The translations under genes were made by a program, and so were the position numbers. Shown in pieces: positions 22,081-34,961 of a stretch of DNA of 64,000 nt; the stretch's first letter is position 1, and the number at the start of each line of letters is the position of its first letter. Source of the DNA: Coenobita brevimanus (taxonomy: Eukaryota; Arthropoda; Malacostraca; Decapoda; Coenobitidae). The stretch covers positions 22,984,253-23,048,252 of the forward strand of contig CM064632.1 in assembly GCA_032717465.1 (NCBI GenBank). Reading direction: 5' to 3'. The notes beneath the pieces were generated by a model. It was given only the letters and a program-made list of their open reading frames with translations, ran no database searches and had not been told where the DNA came from.

Positions 22081-23155
22081 TACGGTATCTTCTAATGCAC
22101 AGTAAATTTTTTGACACCCTATTTTATTGCGATAAATAATATTAACATCTTCTGGCCGAGGACGCCGTTTCCATGTTTTGAAGCTATTTCCAGACAGTTT
22201 TGTTCAACGCAGGAAAGAGTTTACGAACAGTATGGGTTATATATATATATGGCCTTAATTAACCGCTTCACTGCTAAGGGGACTCTCTTTATAGGAATAA
22301 AATAGTTTAGTAAGACCAAGAGCAAAATGGGAAAAAAATACGTCATGGGACTGAAGGAGTCAAGTCGTGTTGTGGGTGTTGGATTGAAAGTGGATACCGT
22401 CTTGTTAACTGGTCTTTCAAATCACCCCACCGACACGTCTTAGGGCCTTATCATGTGTGCCATAGGAGGCTTAGTAGCATCCCAGTCTTTGTGTGTCTTT
22501 CTCATATTGCACCTTAAAATTAATTTGTATACTTATATAGTTTTAATTTCGACCTACATTACATCAGTAACATGGAAGAGGATATTAAGACGTAATATGT
22601 GGAACAGAGTGTTATGGAAGAGTTTTTACGAAATCTTTGTTGCCGCTTAGAGTACGACACATAAAGACACCACCACTGACACCAGATTCGAATGTGATAT
22701 CCATGACAGTATTATAACACAAGAGTCAGTAGGTATTTGTGCCCAAGTGCCAGGATGACGTGTGAGGGATGCAGAGAAAAACAGCACTTTTTTTTTTTTT
22801 TATGTCGGAGGTGGGTGACTGGACCTCTGAAACGGGTTACGTAAACTGTGCCTAGTGTCGAGTGGGGGAAAAAATCCAAGTAAACCTAAAATTCTGCAAA
22901 GGACCAACCCTTTATTGGTTTGTCGTAGGTGGATAACTGGATTTTGGAAACGAGGTACCTAACCTATGTCGAGAGTCGAATGAACTGAAAAAGAAAATAA
23001 AGAACTCGAAAATGTCTAGAGTCAGATAGGCCTATATGAAAAAATACCAGTAAGCTTTTAAAATTCTGTCATCTATTATTTCTAGTGTAAAGCCCAAAAC
23101 GGCACGTATCTTTAATGTAATTTTCGAAACACGGGTAAAGTTCAGTCACCATTAG

Positions 23156-23157
<2 letters not shown>
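22081..23157. other. Non-coding stretch
   Basis: No repeat family or gene recognised. A 22-bp-like phrase, GGTGG(G/A)T(G/A)ACTGGA, occurs at about 22810 and 22928 with similar flanks, suggesting an old short duplication. Confidence 0.4.

Positions 23158-23242
<85 letters not shown>
23158..23242. repeat. (TA)n microsatellite
   Basis: About 42 uninterrupted TA units. Confidence 0.97.
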
Positions 23243-23244
<2 letters not shown>

Positions 23245-23799
23245 GCCACTAAACTTTTTTTCCACTCAAACCCGAAGAGAAAGAATTAGAGAAAAGTCGG
23301 CTCACAGGCCAATTTTTTTTTTTTTTTTTTTTTAACTCAGATTCGATACGGGATACGCTTGGCCTGTCTTATCTGAAATATATTTTACTTAAATGTTTAC
23401 AGTTAAATTAATATCTTTAGTATGACGATGAATTAAATCGTATAGTAATAGCAAAAATAAAAGGTGATATTTCTGTCGTCGTCTTAAGATTTCAGGAGAT
23501 CTGTTTGGACGAGAACTGGCCACTTGTTAGCTGAGACAAAAATCGTCTTTCGGTAACGAGATAATTTAGTTAAGCTTTCTGTCAACTGAGGGCCAGACAG
23601 CCTCACCTCACGTCGTTCCAATACCTCTTATCTTGTCTCAGCCATCCCACCCCGACTCCAGCAACCTCACCAGAACCACCTCATTTGACGCACTTCATCT
23701 CTCTCTCTCTCTCTCTCTCTCTCAGACTTATATTTTGAGTTTTTATCACCACCCCTTCACTTCACGCATGCTTACTTCCTTTCACTTCCCCTCCAACAT

Positions 23800-24240
23800 C
23801 GCAATCCCTCACCTTTACTTTCCCCTGCCCATTACCTCTCCCCTCATTACCCTACCCATTACCCCTCCAGTCATCTCCCTACCCATTACCCCTCCCTTCA
23901 TTTCCCTACTCATTACCCCTCCTTTCAATCCCCCTACCCATTACCCTTCCCTTCATTTCCCTACCAATTACCCCTCTTTTCAATCCCCCCAACCCATTAC
24001 CCTTCCCTTCATTCCCTACTTATTACCCCTTCCCTCATTCCCCTACTCATTACCCCTCCAGTCATCCCCATACCCATTACCCCTCCATTCATTCCCCTAC
24101 CCATTACCCCTCTATTTATTCCCCTACACAATACCCCTCCATTCATTCCCCTACCCATTACCCCTCTATTCACTCTCCAACCCAATACCCCTCCATTCAT
24201 TCCCCTACCCTTTAACCTCCACGTCATCTGTTTTCCCTTC
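23800..24240. repeat. 27-bp minisatellite
   Basis: Unit CCATTCATTCCCCTACCCAT followed by TACCCCT, with length variants. A (CT)n precedes it at 23698-23724, and C/T-rich DNA continues to 24620. The period is a multiple of three and gives frames of about 275 codons on the plus strand and 83 on the minus strand; neither has other coding support. Confidence 0.88.
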
Positions 24241-24657
24241 ACACCTCTACCCCGTCTCATTTCAGCCCCTCTCCTACTTTCCCCTCATCCTTCCCCCTAA
24301 CTTCACCCTACCCATATTCTCTCTTCTACCACTTCCTCCTCTGTTTCTCCCCTCCTCTCACCCCTACACCCCCCCTCTCACTTCATCTTTACCCATCTGC
24401 TCTCCTTTACAATTTCCTCCCCTCTTTCTCTCCTCCTCTTACCCCTACACACTCCCTTGACCCCAACAAATTTTCACTTACACTTCCTTCCATACTCCCA
24501 CCCCATTTCACGCCTTACCCCCCAATAAATCACCCCTCACCCCTATTAATCTCCCCTCGTCTCACCCCAGGTCATCACCCTCGCACCCCAGATTAATTCC
24601 CCTCACTCGACACAATCCATGGAGTAGCCAGCCAGCGTCCTCTCTCCAGCCATTGGG

Positions 24658-24810
24658 GGGCGTATTCTCACTGCCTTGGGGACTGTCGTAACGCTTCTTC
24701 CTTAGCAATTTATCTTGCCTGACACGATTTAAAATTCTCTTTTGTGTTCTTGATTCGGATTATGTTGATATTAGAAAAGTATAAATAAAATTACTATACA
24801 AAAATATTAA
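24658..24810. mobile_element. MITE-A partial copy
   Basis: GCGTATTCTCACTGCC, then GTAACGCTTCTTCCTTAGC and AATTTAT match the left arm of MITE-A at 9616. The right arm is not seen. Confidence 0.55.
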
Positions 24811-25004
24811 TAGAGTTCAAGCCGGAAATCCCTGATTAGACATAACTACCTTTAACTCGTTCAGTAAAGTGAGCCATTTTGCCGTTGCTACCACCAGACA
24901 GTTTTCCTTAGGACCCCCCCTACCCACCGTTTTTTTTTTTTTTTTGTTTTGTTTTTTAGAAGCGGTTAAGGATGCCCCAGATTTAGAGAAATATGTTGTG
25001 ATAG

Positions 25005-25152
25005 GAGAGGAGGCAGAGGGGAGAGGGGAGGGGGGGAGAGAGGAGGGAGAGGCGAGAAGGGTAGGGAGGAGAGGGGAGAGGAGGAGAGGGGGAGAGGGGA
25101 AGTGAGGGGGGGATGAGAGTGAGCAGAGAGGAAATAGAAGGTAGAGGGAAGG

Positions 25153-25189
<37 letters not shown>

Positions 25190-25239
25190 AAAGATGTGTC
25201 AGCCATGACAGTCTTCATATAGGCTATATGGATGCGATG

Positions 25240-25306
<67 letters not shown>

Positions 25307-25500
25307 AAAGATGTGTCAGGCAAGGCAGTCGTCATTTATGTGGATAAGACGTAGGAGAGAGAAAGAGAGAGAGGTTGGAGACAAGGGGGAAGGGGGACGA
25401 GAGATGAGTGAGGGATGATGATGTGTGTCAGAGCCTAGGGTGAGGATTGGTCGAATTAATGGATGGGAAGGAGAGAGAGAGAGAGAGCAGGAAAGGAGGC
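25005..25500. repeat. (GA)n and G/A-rich tract with duplicated unit
   Basis: Two (GA)n tracts (25156-25187 and 25242-25304) are each followed by ACAAAGATGTGTCAG and a similar 50-bp segment, a tandem duplication anchored on the microsatellite. Confidence 0.88.
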
Positions 25501-25839
25501 AGAGAGAATGACGAGGAGGGAAAAGGGGATGTTACTTTCATTCTATTCATATCGTCTCTAAATTATTTTCAGAGTAGGATGGAGTTAAGAAAATGATAGG
25601 GTTTAATATATCCTTCGTTCATTACTACAGAATCATAGATCTCTTTAATGCTGCATAAAATTGACAGGACTTGGCTGGAAATAGCCGGACGTCATTTCCG
25701 TTTTATATATGCTCCCTCTTAACGGTTAATATTTGTGTATGATAAAATTTTTACTGAGTGGATTAACAGTAGCCTGCATTAAAATCGTCTTAAGTAAACC
25801 TCAATGGGCGACTGCAATTTCTCCTGTTTTATTCTTGCT

Positions 25840-26040
25840 GCTAACTCTGACTTGGCCTAAAATGGCCATCTCATCATCTTGAATGCTGAGGCGTAATTGT
25901 AGATTAACACTAGAATATGATGCTGTCCACGAAGTGCTGTGAAAAGGCTATCGAGCCGTATCATTATATATTTTACCAGTGCCATGCGAAATAAGTAGCA
26001 AAAGGACAAAAATCTGACAGAAACCAAACGATTTTATGTA
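25840..26040. mobile_element. MITE-B copy
   Basis: Carries CTTGGCCTAAAATGGCCATC, TTGAATGCTGAGG, AGATTAACACTAGAATATGA and AAATAAGTAGCAAAAGGAC-AAAATCTGAC in the order of copies at 49362-49576 and 61010-61225. The ends are decayed. Confidence 0.65.
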
Positions 26041-26084
26041 CGGTGACTATCTGTGAGTATGGGATTATGAAAGTGGTATTACGA

Positions 26085-26285
26085 GTATAATATTAAGTCC
26101 GTTTTACCTTAACTTGGCACAGGTGTTCGTCCTTTTGCAGCTTATTTCACGTTGCTCAGTGGCTGAATAAGACATTGCTACTGCTCTACATCCTCTGCAC
26201 AGCGTAAATCTGTTGTTATAACCCAGCATTCAAGAAGGATAGATGGCAGTTGTATGTCAAGGCAGAGAAAAAGGGTACAGTATCA
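26085..26285. mobile_element. MITE-B copy, opposite orientation
   Basis: Begins GTCCGTTTTACCTTAACTTG followed by GTCCTTTTGCAGCTTATTTC, then a central block, then CATTCAAGAAGGATAGATGG. This is the complement order of the neighbouring copy, so the two form an imperfect inverted pair. Confidence 0.6.
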
Positions 26286-26399
26286 TCAACTCCCTGGTGA
26301 CTTGGAAGAGTAGTACTGCACATAAATCCAGGTGATTACATTTAGCGTATAGTGGTCTTAGGAGCTTGAGCGTGTTACCAGGGAGGGGGCTGGAATGGG

Positions 26400-27540
<1,141 letters not shown>

Positions 27541-27756
27541 GTAGCCACTATGTATATAGCCTACGTATATTTGCCCCCACTCCTGCAAACTCCTATTTCC
27601 ATAAAAATTCGTGACTCTTGTGTCTGAGAGCTAGTTCTATTTTACTTTATTGATCTTTTATTTTGCTTTTTTTTTTTCTCTGTGTAACCAGGGTTTAGAT
27701 TTAGATCGTTCATATAGCCAGCCATGGAAAAGAAGTTTGTTTTGAACAGGTTCTGT

Positions 27757-27836
27757 GATTATTATTATTACTGCTATTATTATTATTATTATTATTAGTA
27801 GTAGTAGTAGTAGTAGTTAGTAGTAGTAGTAGTAGT

Positions 27837-27868
<32 letters not shown>

Positions 27869-27914
27869 ATAGTAGTAGTAGTGGTAGTAGTAGTAGTAGT
27901 AGTAGTAGTAGTAA

Positions 27915-27953
<39 letters not shown>

Positions 27954-27954
27954 A
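27757..27954. repeat. (ATT)n-(TAG)n triplet repeat at LINE 5' breakpoint
   Basis: (ATT)n at 27757-27796, then TAG/GTA triplets to 27954 with TGG interruptions. LINE coding homology begins immediately afterwards. Confidence 0.93.
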
Positions 27955-29845
27955 TTTCTCTGAAATCTCCATTCTTGGAGATTTCAATGTTCACCACCAC
28001 CTTTGGCTCTCCTCTCCTTTCACTGATCCACCTGGTGAACAAGCCTACGCCTTTTCTATCCTTAATGACCTAGAGCAGCTTGTGCAGCACCCTACCCGTA
28101 TCCCTGACCACCTTGGAGAGAGCTCCAACATACTTGATCTCTTCCTTACAACTAATCCTTCTGCTTACACTGTTAATCTTTTCTCTCCGTTGGGCTCCTC
28201 CGATCATAACCTTATCACCTTATCCTGTCCTATCGCTCCGGTACGGCCTGCGGACCCTCCAAAAAAACGTCGTCTCTGGCATTTTGGAGCTGCGGATTGG
28301 GAGGCCCTCAGGCAGTACTTCTTTGACTTTCCCTGGAATGATTATTGCTTTCATGGCCGGGAGCCATCTGAGTGTGCCCTGCGCATTACGGAGGTTATTC
28401 TCTCAGGCATGGAAGCATACATTCCTTTCTCATATCCTTTGACTAAGGCAAGAAAGCCTTGGTTTAATCACACTTGTTCTAATGCTGTCCGCAACAAGGA
28501 GAGGGCCTATAAAAGGTACCGGAGCCAACCCACCCCTGAATCACATCTTTTATACATTTCTGCCCGGAATCGTGCTAAGTCTGTTCTTCGCTCTACTAAA
28601 AATAATTTCATCCGTACAAAATGCTCTCAACTCTCCAACTCGAACTCTTCCCGCTCCTTCTGGCACCTTGCCAAAAACCTTTCTAACAACTTTATCTCAT
28701 CATCCTTCCCTCCTCTTTTCAACTCTGATGGTTCTGTAGCTATTTCTTCTACTGATAAAGCAGATCTCTTCGCTCAGACTTTCTCCTCCAATTCCACCTT
28801 AGACGATTCCGGTGCTGTTCCTCCATCACTTCCCCCCCTCTGATTTCCACATGGCTATCATTAAAATTTCTTCAGGTGATGTATTTTCTGCCATTGCTGG
28901 CCTCAGTACTAATAAGGCATATGGGCCTGATGGAGTCCCTCCTGTTGTTCTCAAGAACTGTGCTTCTGTGCTTACACCCTGCCTAGGCAAACTCTTTCGC
29001 CTTTGTCTGTCAACTTGTATCTTTCCATCTTGCTGGAAGTTTGCTGTCATTCAGCCAGTCCCAAAGATGGGTGACCATTCCCAACCCTCTGTCTATCGCC
29101 CAATTGCTTTATCATCCTGTATCTCAAAAGTTTTTGAGTCTCTTCTTAATAGAAAAATTTTAAAGCATCTTTCCTATCACAACCTTCTTTCTGATCGTCA
29201 GTATGGGTTCCGTCAGGGACGCTCCACAGGCGATCTTCTCACCTACCTTTCAGATTCCTGGTCATCCTCCTTTCGGGACTTTGGCGAAAGCTTTGCCATT
29301 GCACTTGACATCTCAAAGGCTTTCGATGGAGTCTGGCATAAATCTTTAATTTCCAAACTGCCCTCTTACGGTTTCTATCCCTCTTTCTGTGCCTTCATCT
29401 CTAGCTTCCTTTCTGGTCGTTCTATAGCCGCTGTTGTAGACTGCTATCGTTCTTCTCCTAGATCTATTAACAGTGGTGCTCCTCAGGGCTCTGTCCTATC
29501 ACCAACTCTCTTCCTTTTATTCATTAATGACCTTCTAAGCTATACATCTAACCCTATCCACTCATACGCTGATGACTCCACCCTTCACCTTTCCATTCAA
29601 TTCCCACAACGTCCATCTCAGCAGTTACTTTAGCAGGCAAGGGATGAGGCTATGGGACACCTAATGTCTGACTTGGCTTGTATCTCTGACTGGGGTAAAA
29701 ATAATCTAGTTGTTTTTAATGCATCAAAGACTCAGTTTTTGCACCTATCAATCCGACAAAATCTTCCACAGTTATACCCACTTATGTTTAATAATGCTCA
29801 GCTTAATCCTGCATCATCCTTGAACATGCTTGGGGTTTGTAATTG
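27955..29845 (+). pseudogene. Jockey-type LINE fragment (endonuclease C-terminal part plus reverse transcriptase)
   Basis: Starts in the endonuclease/exonuclease/phosphatase domain: [12 protein letters not shown] and [11 protein letters not shown] (SDH motif) are visible. A linker with [11 protein letters not shown] follows. A -1/+1 type frameshift near 28840 moves to the reverse transcriptase frame (28812-29633): YGPDGVPPVVLKN, PVPKMGDHSQPSVYRPIALS, GFRQGRSTGDLLTYL, AIALDISKAFDGVWH (motif A), INSGAPQGSVLSPTLFLLFI (motif B) and HSYADDSTLHLS (intact YADD). A TAG at 29631-29633 interrupts, then WGKNNLVVFNASKTQFLHLS continues in frame. Homology ends at NMLGV directly before an (ATT)n repeat. The 5' part of the endonuclease, the reverse transcriptase tail and the 3' UTR are missing. 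Less decayed than the copy at 10750-11920. Confidence 0.92.
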
Positions 29846-30072
29846 ATATTATTATTATTATTATTATTATTATTCTACATAAGAGGCATAAAGGACAGAG
29901 AGAATCCAATTTTGCTCCTAAGAAACAAAAAAAAAAAAAAAAAGGAACACAAAGACAATGGTACAGGAAGCACAGCACTGACGTACGTGTTCCTGCAAGT
30001 AAAACACACAGGTGATAATAAAAACACACCCAGCACGTAACAGATACCGGGCAGGAGAGAATAAGTTAGCAC

Positions 30073-30128
<56 letters not shown>

Positions 30129-30625
30129 CTGTAGCCTGAATATGGTGAGTTAAGTTACTGTTTATTTAAAGAAAGTAAGTAGATCATTCGTAAGTCGCAC
30201 TGGATATCCCGTTGTACCTCTACCTTAGCGTTTTTTTTTCCAGCACGTTCTCCCTCAAAATCCCCAAATATGCTACTGGTCCAAGCTATATCGATATTAA
30301 ACCGATATAAAAAATAGAGTTTACAAGGGAATGTTAAGGAGTGATATAGAAAATAAAATGCAAAAGACTAGGGGCTAAGACACTTCTTATATATCTAGAA
30401 AAGCAAGTCCCAGAGAGGGAATGATAAGTTAAGGTGAGGAGATAAGATAAGGAGGTCGTGTGTTGAGTCATTACTTTCTTAACTGGTGCTGATGGAAGAT
30501 TTGGTCTCATGTTAGTCATTGGGTTCAGGTATCTGCATTTTTTTATATATATATATATTTGCTTTTGCAACAGCTCTGTACCAGCAGCTCGAATTTTGAC
30601 CTATTGTTCCTTTTTATTGTTATTG
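29846..30625. repeat. First unit of a 780-bp tandem duplication
   Basis: Begins with (ATT)n, then AAGAGGCATAAAGGACAGAG, AAACACACAGGTGATAATAA, (GA)n at 30077-30126, CCAAATATGCTACTGGTCC and TCGAATTTTGACCTATTG. The same order recurs 778-795 bp downstream. No gene inside. Confidence 0.92.
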
Positions 30626-30835
30626 ATTTCCTTATTATTATCACTTATTATTCTACGTAAGAGGTATAGAGGACAGAGAGAATCCAATGGTTTGCTCCTA
30701 AGAAATGATGCACACACATAAAGATAATGGTAGAGGAAGCACATGATTCACGTGTGTTCCTGCAGGTAAAACACACAGGTGATAATAAAAACACACCCAG
30801 CACGTAACGGATACAGGGCAGGAGAGAATAAGTTA

Positions 30836-30917
<82 letters not shown>

Positions 30918-31408
30918 CTGTAGCCAGAATATAGTGAGTTAAGTTACTGTTTACTTGAAAAAAGTAAGTAGATCATTCGTAAGTGGCACTGGATATCCCA
31001 TTGTACCTCTACCTTAGCGGGTTTTTTTTCCAGCACGTTATCCCTCAAAATCCCCAAATATGCTACTGGTCCAAGCTGTATCGATATTAAACCGATATAA
31101 ATAATAGAGTTTACCAGGGAATGTTAAGGAGTGATATAGAAAATAAATTGCAAAAGACTAGGGGCTAAGACACTTCCTATATATCTAGAAAAGCAAGTCC
31201 CAGAGAGGAAATGACAACTGGTTAAGAATGTGAGGAGATAAGATAAGGAGGTCGTGTTGGGAGTCATTACTTTCTTAACTGCGTCCTGATGAAGATTTGG
31301 TCTCATGTTAGTCATTGGGTTCAGGCATCTGCATTTTTTTATATATATATATTTGCTTTTGGACCTCTGTACCGCCTCGAATTTTGACCTATTGTTCCTA
31401 TTTTATGT
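30626..31408. repeat. Second unit of the 780-bp tandem duplication
   Basis: Copy of 29846-30625 with roughly 90% identity by eye. It differs by a (GT)n added before the (GA)n (30841-30866) and small indels, so it is not an assembly duplicate. Confidence 0.92.
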
Positions 31409-31550
31409 TTCCTTGCTTTCTGGTCACCGTCTCGCCCCATCCTTGAGTGGGAAAGAGGGTATAATGAGTGGTGATGATGGTGATAAATGGTGATGATGAT
31501 GGTGATTATGATTCTCACTTGCTAATCTAGTTTTCCTCTCTCTCCCCCAG

Positions 31551-31680
31551 TCTGCCGTCAGTTCTCGCGGCCTGTGTGGGCGATGGTCGGATCGGATCCA
31601 GCCTGGAAGCAGCTTTCGATACGCTCCACTCCTACGCCAACACCTTCCAGATGGCATTCGTATATTGCAGTAAAAAGTAA
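31551..31680 (+). CDS. Possible terminal exon of an unidentified gene
   Basis: A strong 3' splice-site pattern, TTTTCCTCTCTCTCCCCCAG at 31531-31550, is followed by a GC-richer segment. From 31552 it reads LPSVLAACVGDGRIGSSLEA, then AFDTLHSYANTFQMAFVYCS and KK, with TAA at 31678-31680. One base (31551) would complete a split codon from an upstream exon. The composition change, the exact start at the splice site and the plausible non-repetitive protein are the evidence. I do not recognise the family and found no upstream partner exon with confidence. Confidence 0.35.
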
Positions 31681-32523
31681 TAAAATAATGTAGGGATTGG
31701 CTTACATGTGCTTAGGCTATTCTGTCTCGATCAATCTCCTGTGAATTTGTTTTCCACTGTGGTATCCCCTACGGCATATATTTTTGTAAAATGTGTGTGT
31801 TTGTTTTTAGTACTTGCTTTGATTAAAAGAAAAAGTAGAGAAAGAACGAGGACTTAAAACCTTGTACCCGTGTGTAAGGTAAGCAGGGCCTTGGCTATAC
31901 TGAGGTAAAATGTACTTTAATACTTCAATCCCTGAATTTACGGAAGGTGCGACGAATCTGTATTTCAAGAATCATACCTGCTGGAGACTGAAGGTTATCT
32001 GCAAATGAAAAGATCATTGCTTATGTCAGTTTAGAGACGAACTATTTGAAGAAAGAAAAAAGAACTGGGAGAAACCGGTAGTTTAGCAAATTATGTTTTA
32101 GCTGCGTTGGTGGTGGTATTGGGAATAGAGGCAAAGGAGAGAAGCCTGTAAAGGGTTAAAACAATTTGTGTTTAGGAGTCATACTCGCAAAGGTGTTTGT
32201 TCAGGCTGATGTGCGTGTGGACATCATCTCTACTAGATGACAGTGATATTGGGGTGAGTATGGCTTAAACTGGAAAGAGGGAAAAATGGTGGAGATGGAG
32301 GAGCAAGATGGAAGAACAAGGGTTAGTTAGAGGTGAATATTTCATTAATCATTTTTAGGGAGAGGAGGAAGCTGGGTAATGGAGAAAGGGAGGAAGAGGC
32401 AGGAAGAGAAGAAGGAATAGAAAGGACGAGAGGGATTAGGAAGAAGGAACAGGAGGAGGCGGAGGGGACGTTATAAAGAAGAAGAAGAACTGGTATGCGG
32501 GTAGGATGTAATTATAGTACGTT
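31681..32523. other. Non-coding stretch
   Basis: No gene or clear repeat family. Purine-rich from about 32275 to 32490. Confidence 0.45.
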
Positions 32524-32980
32524 AGGGATAGTTCTGGTGCTGTGTGTATGTGTGTGAACCTGCAACATTTCTTGGTGATTTGTAAGCAAAGAGGTGTAAT
32601 GTGTGTGTGTGTGTGTGTTTTCACTTAGATGAATTAGTTTCGTGATAATGATTTTGACACTAAAATATGAACCCTGATAATCGTAACTATTATCAACAAT
32701 AATCACCTTTACTGAAGCAATCTGGCGGCTAAGTGGGTTTAGGCCTATTTAGGGATAGTTCTGGTGCTGTGAGTGAATATGTGTGTGAACCTGCAACATT
32801 TCTTGGTGATTTGTGAGCAAGGAGGCATAATGTGTGTGTGTGTGTGTGTGTGTATGTTTTCTCTCAGATGAATTAGTTTCTTGATAATAATTTTGACATT
32901 AAAATATGAACCCTGATAATGGTAACCATTATATACAATAATAACCTTTCCTGAGGCAATCTGTCGGCTAAGTGGCGTTA
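32524..32980. repeat. 227-bp tandem duplication
   Basis: Two units starting at 32524 and 32751 (AGGGATAGTTCTGGTGCTGT) each contain ACCTGCAACATTTCTTGGTG, (TG)n, AGATGAATTAGTTTC and AATATGAACCCTGATAAT. A third related unit is at 36510-36720. Confidence 0.93.
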
Positions 32981-33176
32981 TTTAGGCTGGATTTTGATCA
33001 TTTCCACCTCATGCTTTCTACAATATTAAGTCTCATTGCTGCAAATATAATGGCAGTAGGTTTTTCATTTTTATCTGCTGTTAAACAAACTAAACCGTGG
33101 TAATAATTCCATTTAAGAAATACAGCTGCTACAAGACGAGGATTATGTATGAAGTATATTAATTGTGGTAAATTAG

Positions 33177-33273
<97 letters not shown>

Positions 33274-33308
33274 TGGTATTTACACTCAAATGGCATTGCT
33301 TAATTTAC

Positions 33309-33350
<42 letters not shown>

Positions 33351-33552
33351 AGCACTCATGGTACCATCCTCCAAACTTGTAGTCACTTTTTTCCCAATAT
33401 TCCTCTCCAGATTCCTTTGTCCCCTTCCCCCAAACACACATATATTCGACTTTACATATTTTAATCTCTTCAGATAAATCGTACTCTAAGAGAATTTGGA
33501 TTTTTCGTAACATCTTCTCCTTATAAATTTTTTTGTATATTTTACCTCAGTA

Positions 33553-34961
33553 GAGTCCCGGAGGATTGGAAGTCAGGTATAATTATTCCCTTGTACAAAG
33601 GAAAAGGGGAAAAAGAAGTGTGTGGTAATCATAGGGGCATTTGTCTTCTTAGTATAATAGGAAAAGTATATGGTAGGATACTTATTGACAGAGTTAGAGA
33701 AAGAACAGAGAAATTAGTTGGAGAAGAACAGGGAGGCTTTAGGAAGGGAAGAGGTTGTGTAGATCAGATATTCATTCTCAGATCTTTAGTGGAAAAGTTT
33801 CTAGAGAAGGGAAAGAAGTTGTATGCAGCTTTCATGGATTTGGAGAAAGCATATGACAGGGTGGATAGACTAGGATTGTGGAAAGTGTTAAGAATATATG
33901 GAATAGATGGGAAGTTGTTGAATGCTGTGAAGAGTATGTACGATGGTGCGAAGGCTGCAGTGCGTGTGGATGGTGAACTAAGTGAATTTTTCTCTTTGAA
34001 AGTTGGGTTGAAACAGGGATGTGTCATGTCTCCATGGTTGTTCAATCTGTACATGGATGGGGTAATAAAAGAGGTACAAGGTAGGGTAGTGGATGTTGGA
34101 GTGGCCCTGGTGAGAGAGGATAGTGTTTGGAAACTCCCTGTACTGTTGTTTGCAGATGATACCGTGTTGTTGAGTGAAGACGAAGGGGAGCTGCAAGGCT
34201 TGGTGGATGAGTTTGGAAGAGTGTGTAAGAAACGGAATCTAAAGGTGAATGTAGGGAAGAGTAAAGTGATGGTCTTTGAGAGAGGTGAAGTCAGTGAATG
34301 TACAGCGAGGTTGGATGGTGAGGAATTGGAAAATGTGAGTACGTTTAAGTACTTGGGTAGTGTGATGAGTAAGGATGGAGGTTTGGAGGGTGAAGTGCTT
34401 GAAAGGGTACTGCAGGGAAGAAAGGTTGCTGGTTCTTTGAAAGCAGTGATAAGAAACAGGGAAGTGAGCATGGAAGTGAAAAAGTTACTACTCGTACATG
34501 ACAGTATTGTGATACCAACTCTAACGTACGGAAGTGAAGCTTGGACGTTGTTGGAAGGACACAAGTCAAGAGTGAGAGCAGTGGAAATGAGTTATTTAAG
34601 AGGAGCCTGTGGAGTCACATGGAGAGACAGGCTGACGAATGAGGATATAAAGGAGCGTTGTGGTGTTGATGTGGATGTGATAGGAAGCGTTATGAGGAAC
34701 ACACTGAGGTGGTTTGGCCATGTGGAGAGGATGGAGGGTGAAAGACTGACGAAGAGAGTGTATGTGAGTGAGGTGGAGGGGGAAAGAGGGAGGGGGAGGC
34801 CGAGGATGAGATGGAGAGATGGGGTGGAGAGGTATATGAGAGAGGGGGGTGTGAGTTGGGAGCAGGTGAGTGAAATGGCGGGGGACAGGGCGACTTGGAG
34901 GCGATTTGTTTGTGGCCACCCCAAACGGGATTGAGGCGTCTGGCAATAGATAGATAGATAG
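33553..34961 (+). mobile_element. 5'-truncated RTE-like LINE with 9-bp target duplication
   Basis: The 1,409-bp element is bounded by ACCTCAGTA at 33544-33552 and again at 34962-34970, a perfect 9-bp target-site duplication. It is truncated inside the reverse transcriptase domain and ends in a short (ATAG)n tail at 34946-34961, as is common for RTE-type LINEs that end in short tandem repeats. The paralogous segment at 37375-37383 carries the unoccupied target (ACCTCAATA). Confidence 0.93.
33555..34934 (+). CDS. RTE-like reverse transcriptase, open partial frame
   Basis: An uninterrupted frame of 459 codons runs from the truncation point to TGA at 34932-34934; the element's own start codon is lost. 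It begins VPEDWKSGIIIPLYKGKG (reverse transcriptase entry motif). It then shows HRGICLLSIIGKVY, GGFRKGRGCVDQIFIL, AAFMDLEKAYDRVD (motif A), LKQGCVMSPWLFNLYMDG (motif B), LLFADDTVLLSEDE (motif C with intact F-A-D-D), LKVNVGKSKVMVF, TFKYLGSVM (thumb), LTYGSEAWTL, and a C-terminal LRWFGHVERM...GRPRMRWRDGV region. No endonuclease domain remains. The lack of stops and the perfect target duplication argue for recent insertion. It cannot be autonomous as it stands. Clade assignment (RTE versus a related group) is by motif style only. Confidence 0.9.
   Translation, partial: VPEDWKSGIIIPLYKGKGEKEVCGNHRGICLLSIIGKVYGRILIDRVRERTEKLVGEEQGGFRKGRGCVDQIFILRSLVEKFLEKGKKLYAAFMDLEKAYDRVDRLGLWKVLRIYGIDGKLLNAVKSMYDGAKAAVRVDGELSEFFSLKVGLKQGCVMSPWLFNLYMDGVIKEVQGRVVDVGVALVREDSVWKLPVLLFADDTVLLSEDEGELQGLVDEFGRVCKKRNLKVNVGKSKVMVFERGEVSECTARLDGEELENVSTFKYLGSVMSKDGGLEGEVLERVLQGRKVAGSLKAVIRNREVSMEVKKLLLVHDSIVIPTLTYGSEAWTLLEGHKSRVRAVEMSYLRGACGVTWRDRLTNEDIKERCGVDVDVIGSVMRNTLRWFGHVERMEGERLTKRVYVSEVEGERGRGRPRMRWRDGVERYMREGGVSWEQVSEMAGDRATWRRFVCGHPKRD

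Noticed and set aside
23633..24460. 275-codon plus-strand frame of repeated PLPI/TPPF motifs
   Set aside because: Reads the 27-bp minisatellite and flanking C/T-rich DNA.
33764..34946. Long minus-strand frames (up to 266 codons) opposite the RTE-like reverse transcriptase
   Set aside because: Shadow frames of the real plus-strand coding sequence.
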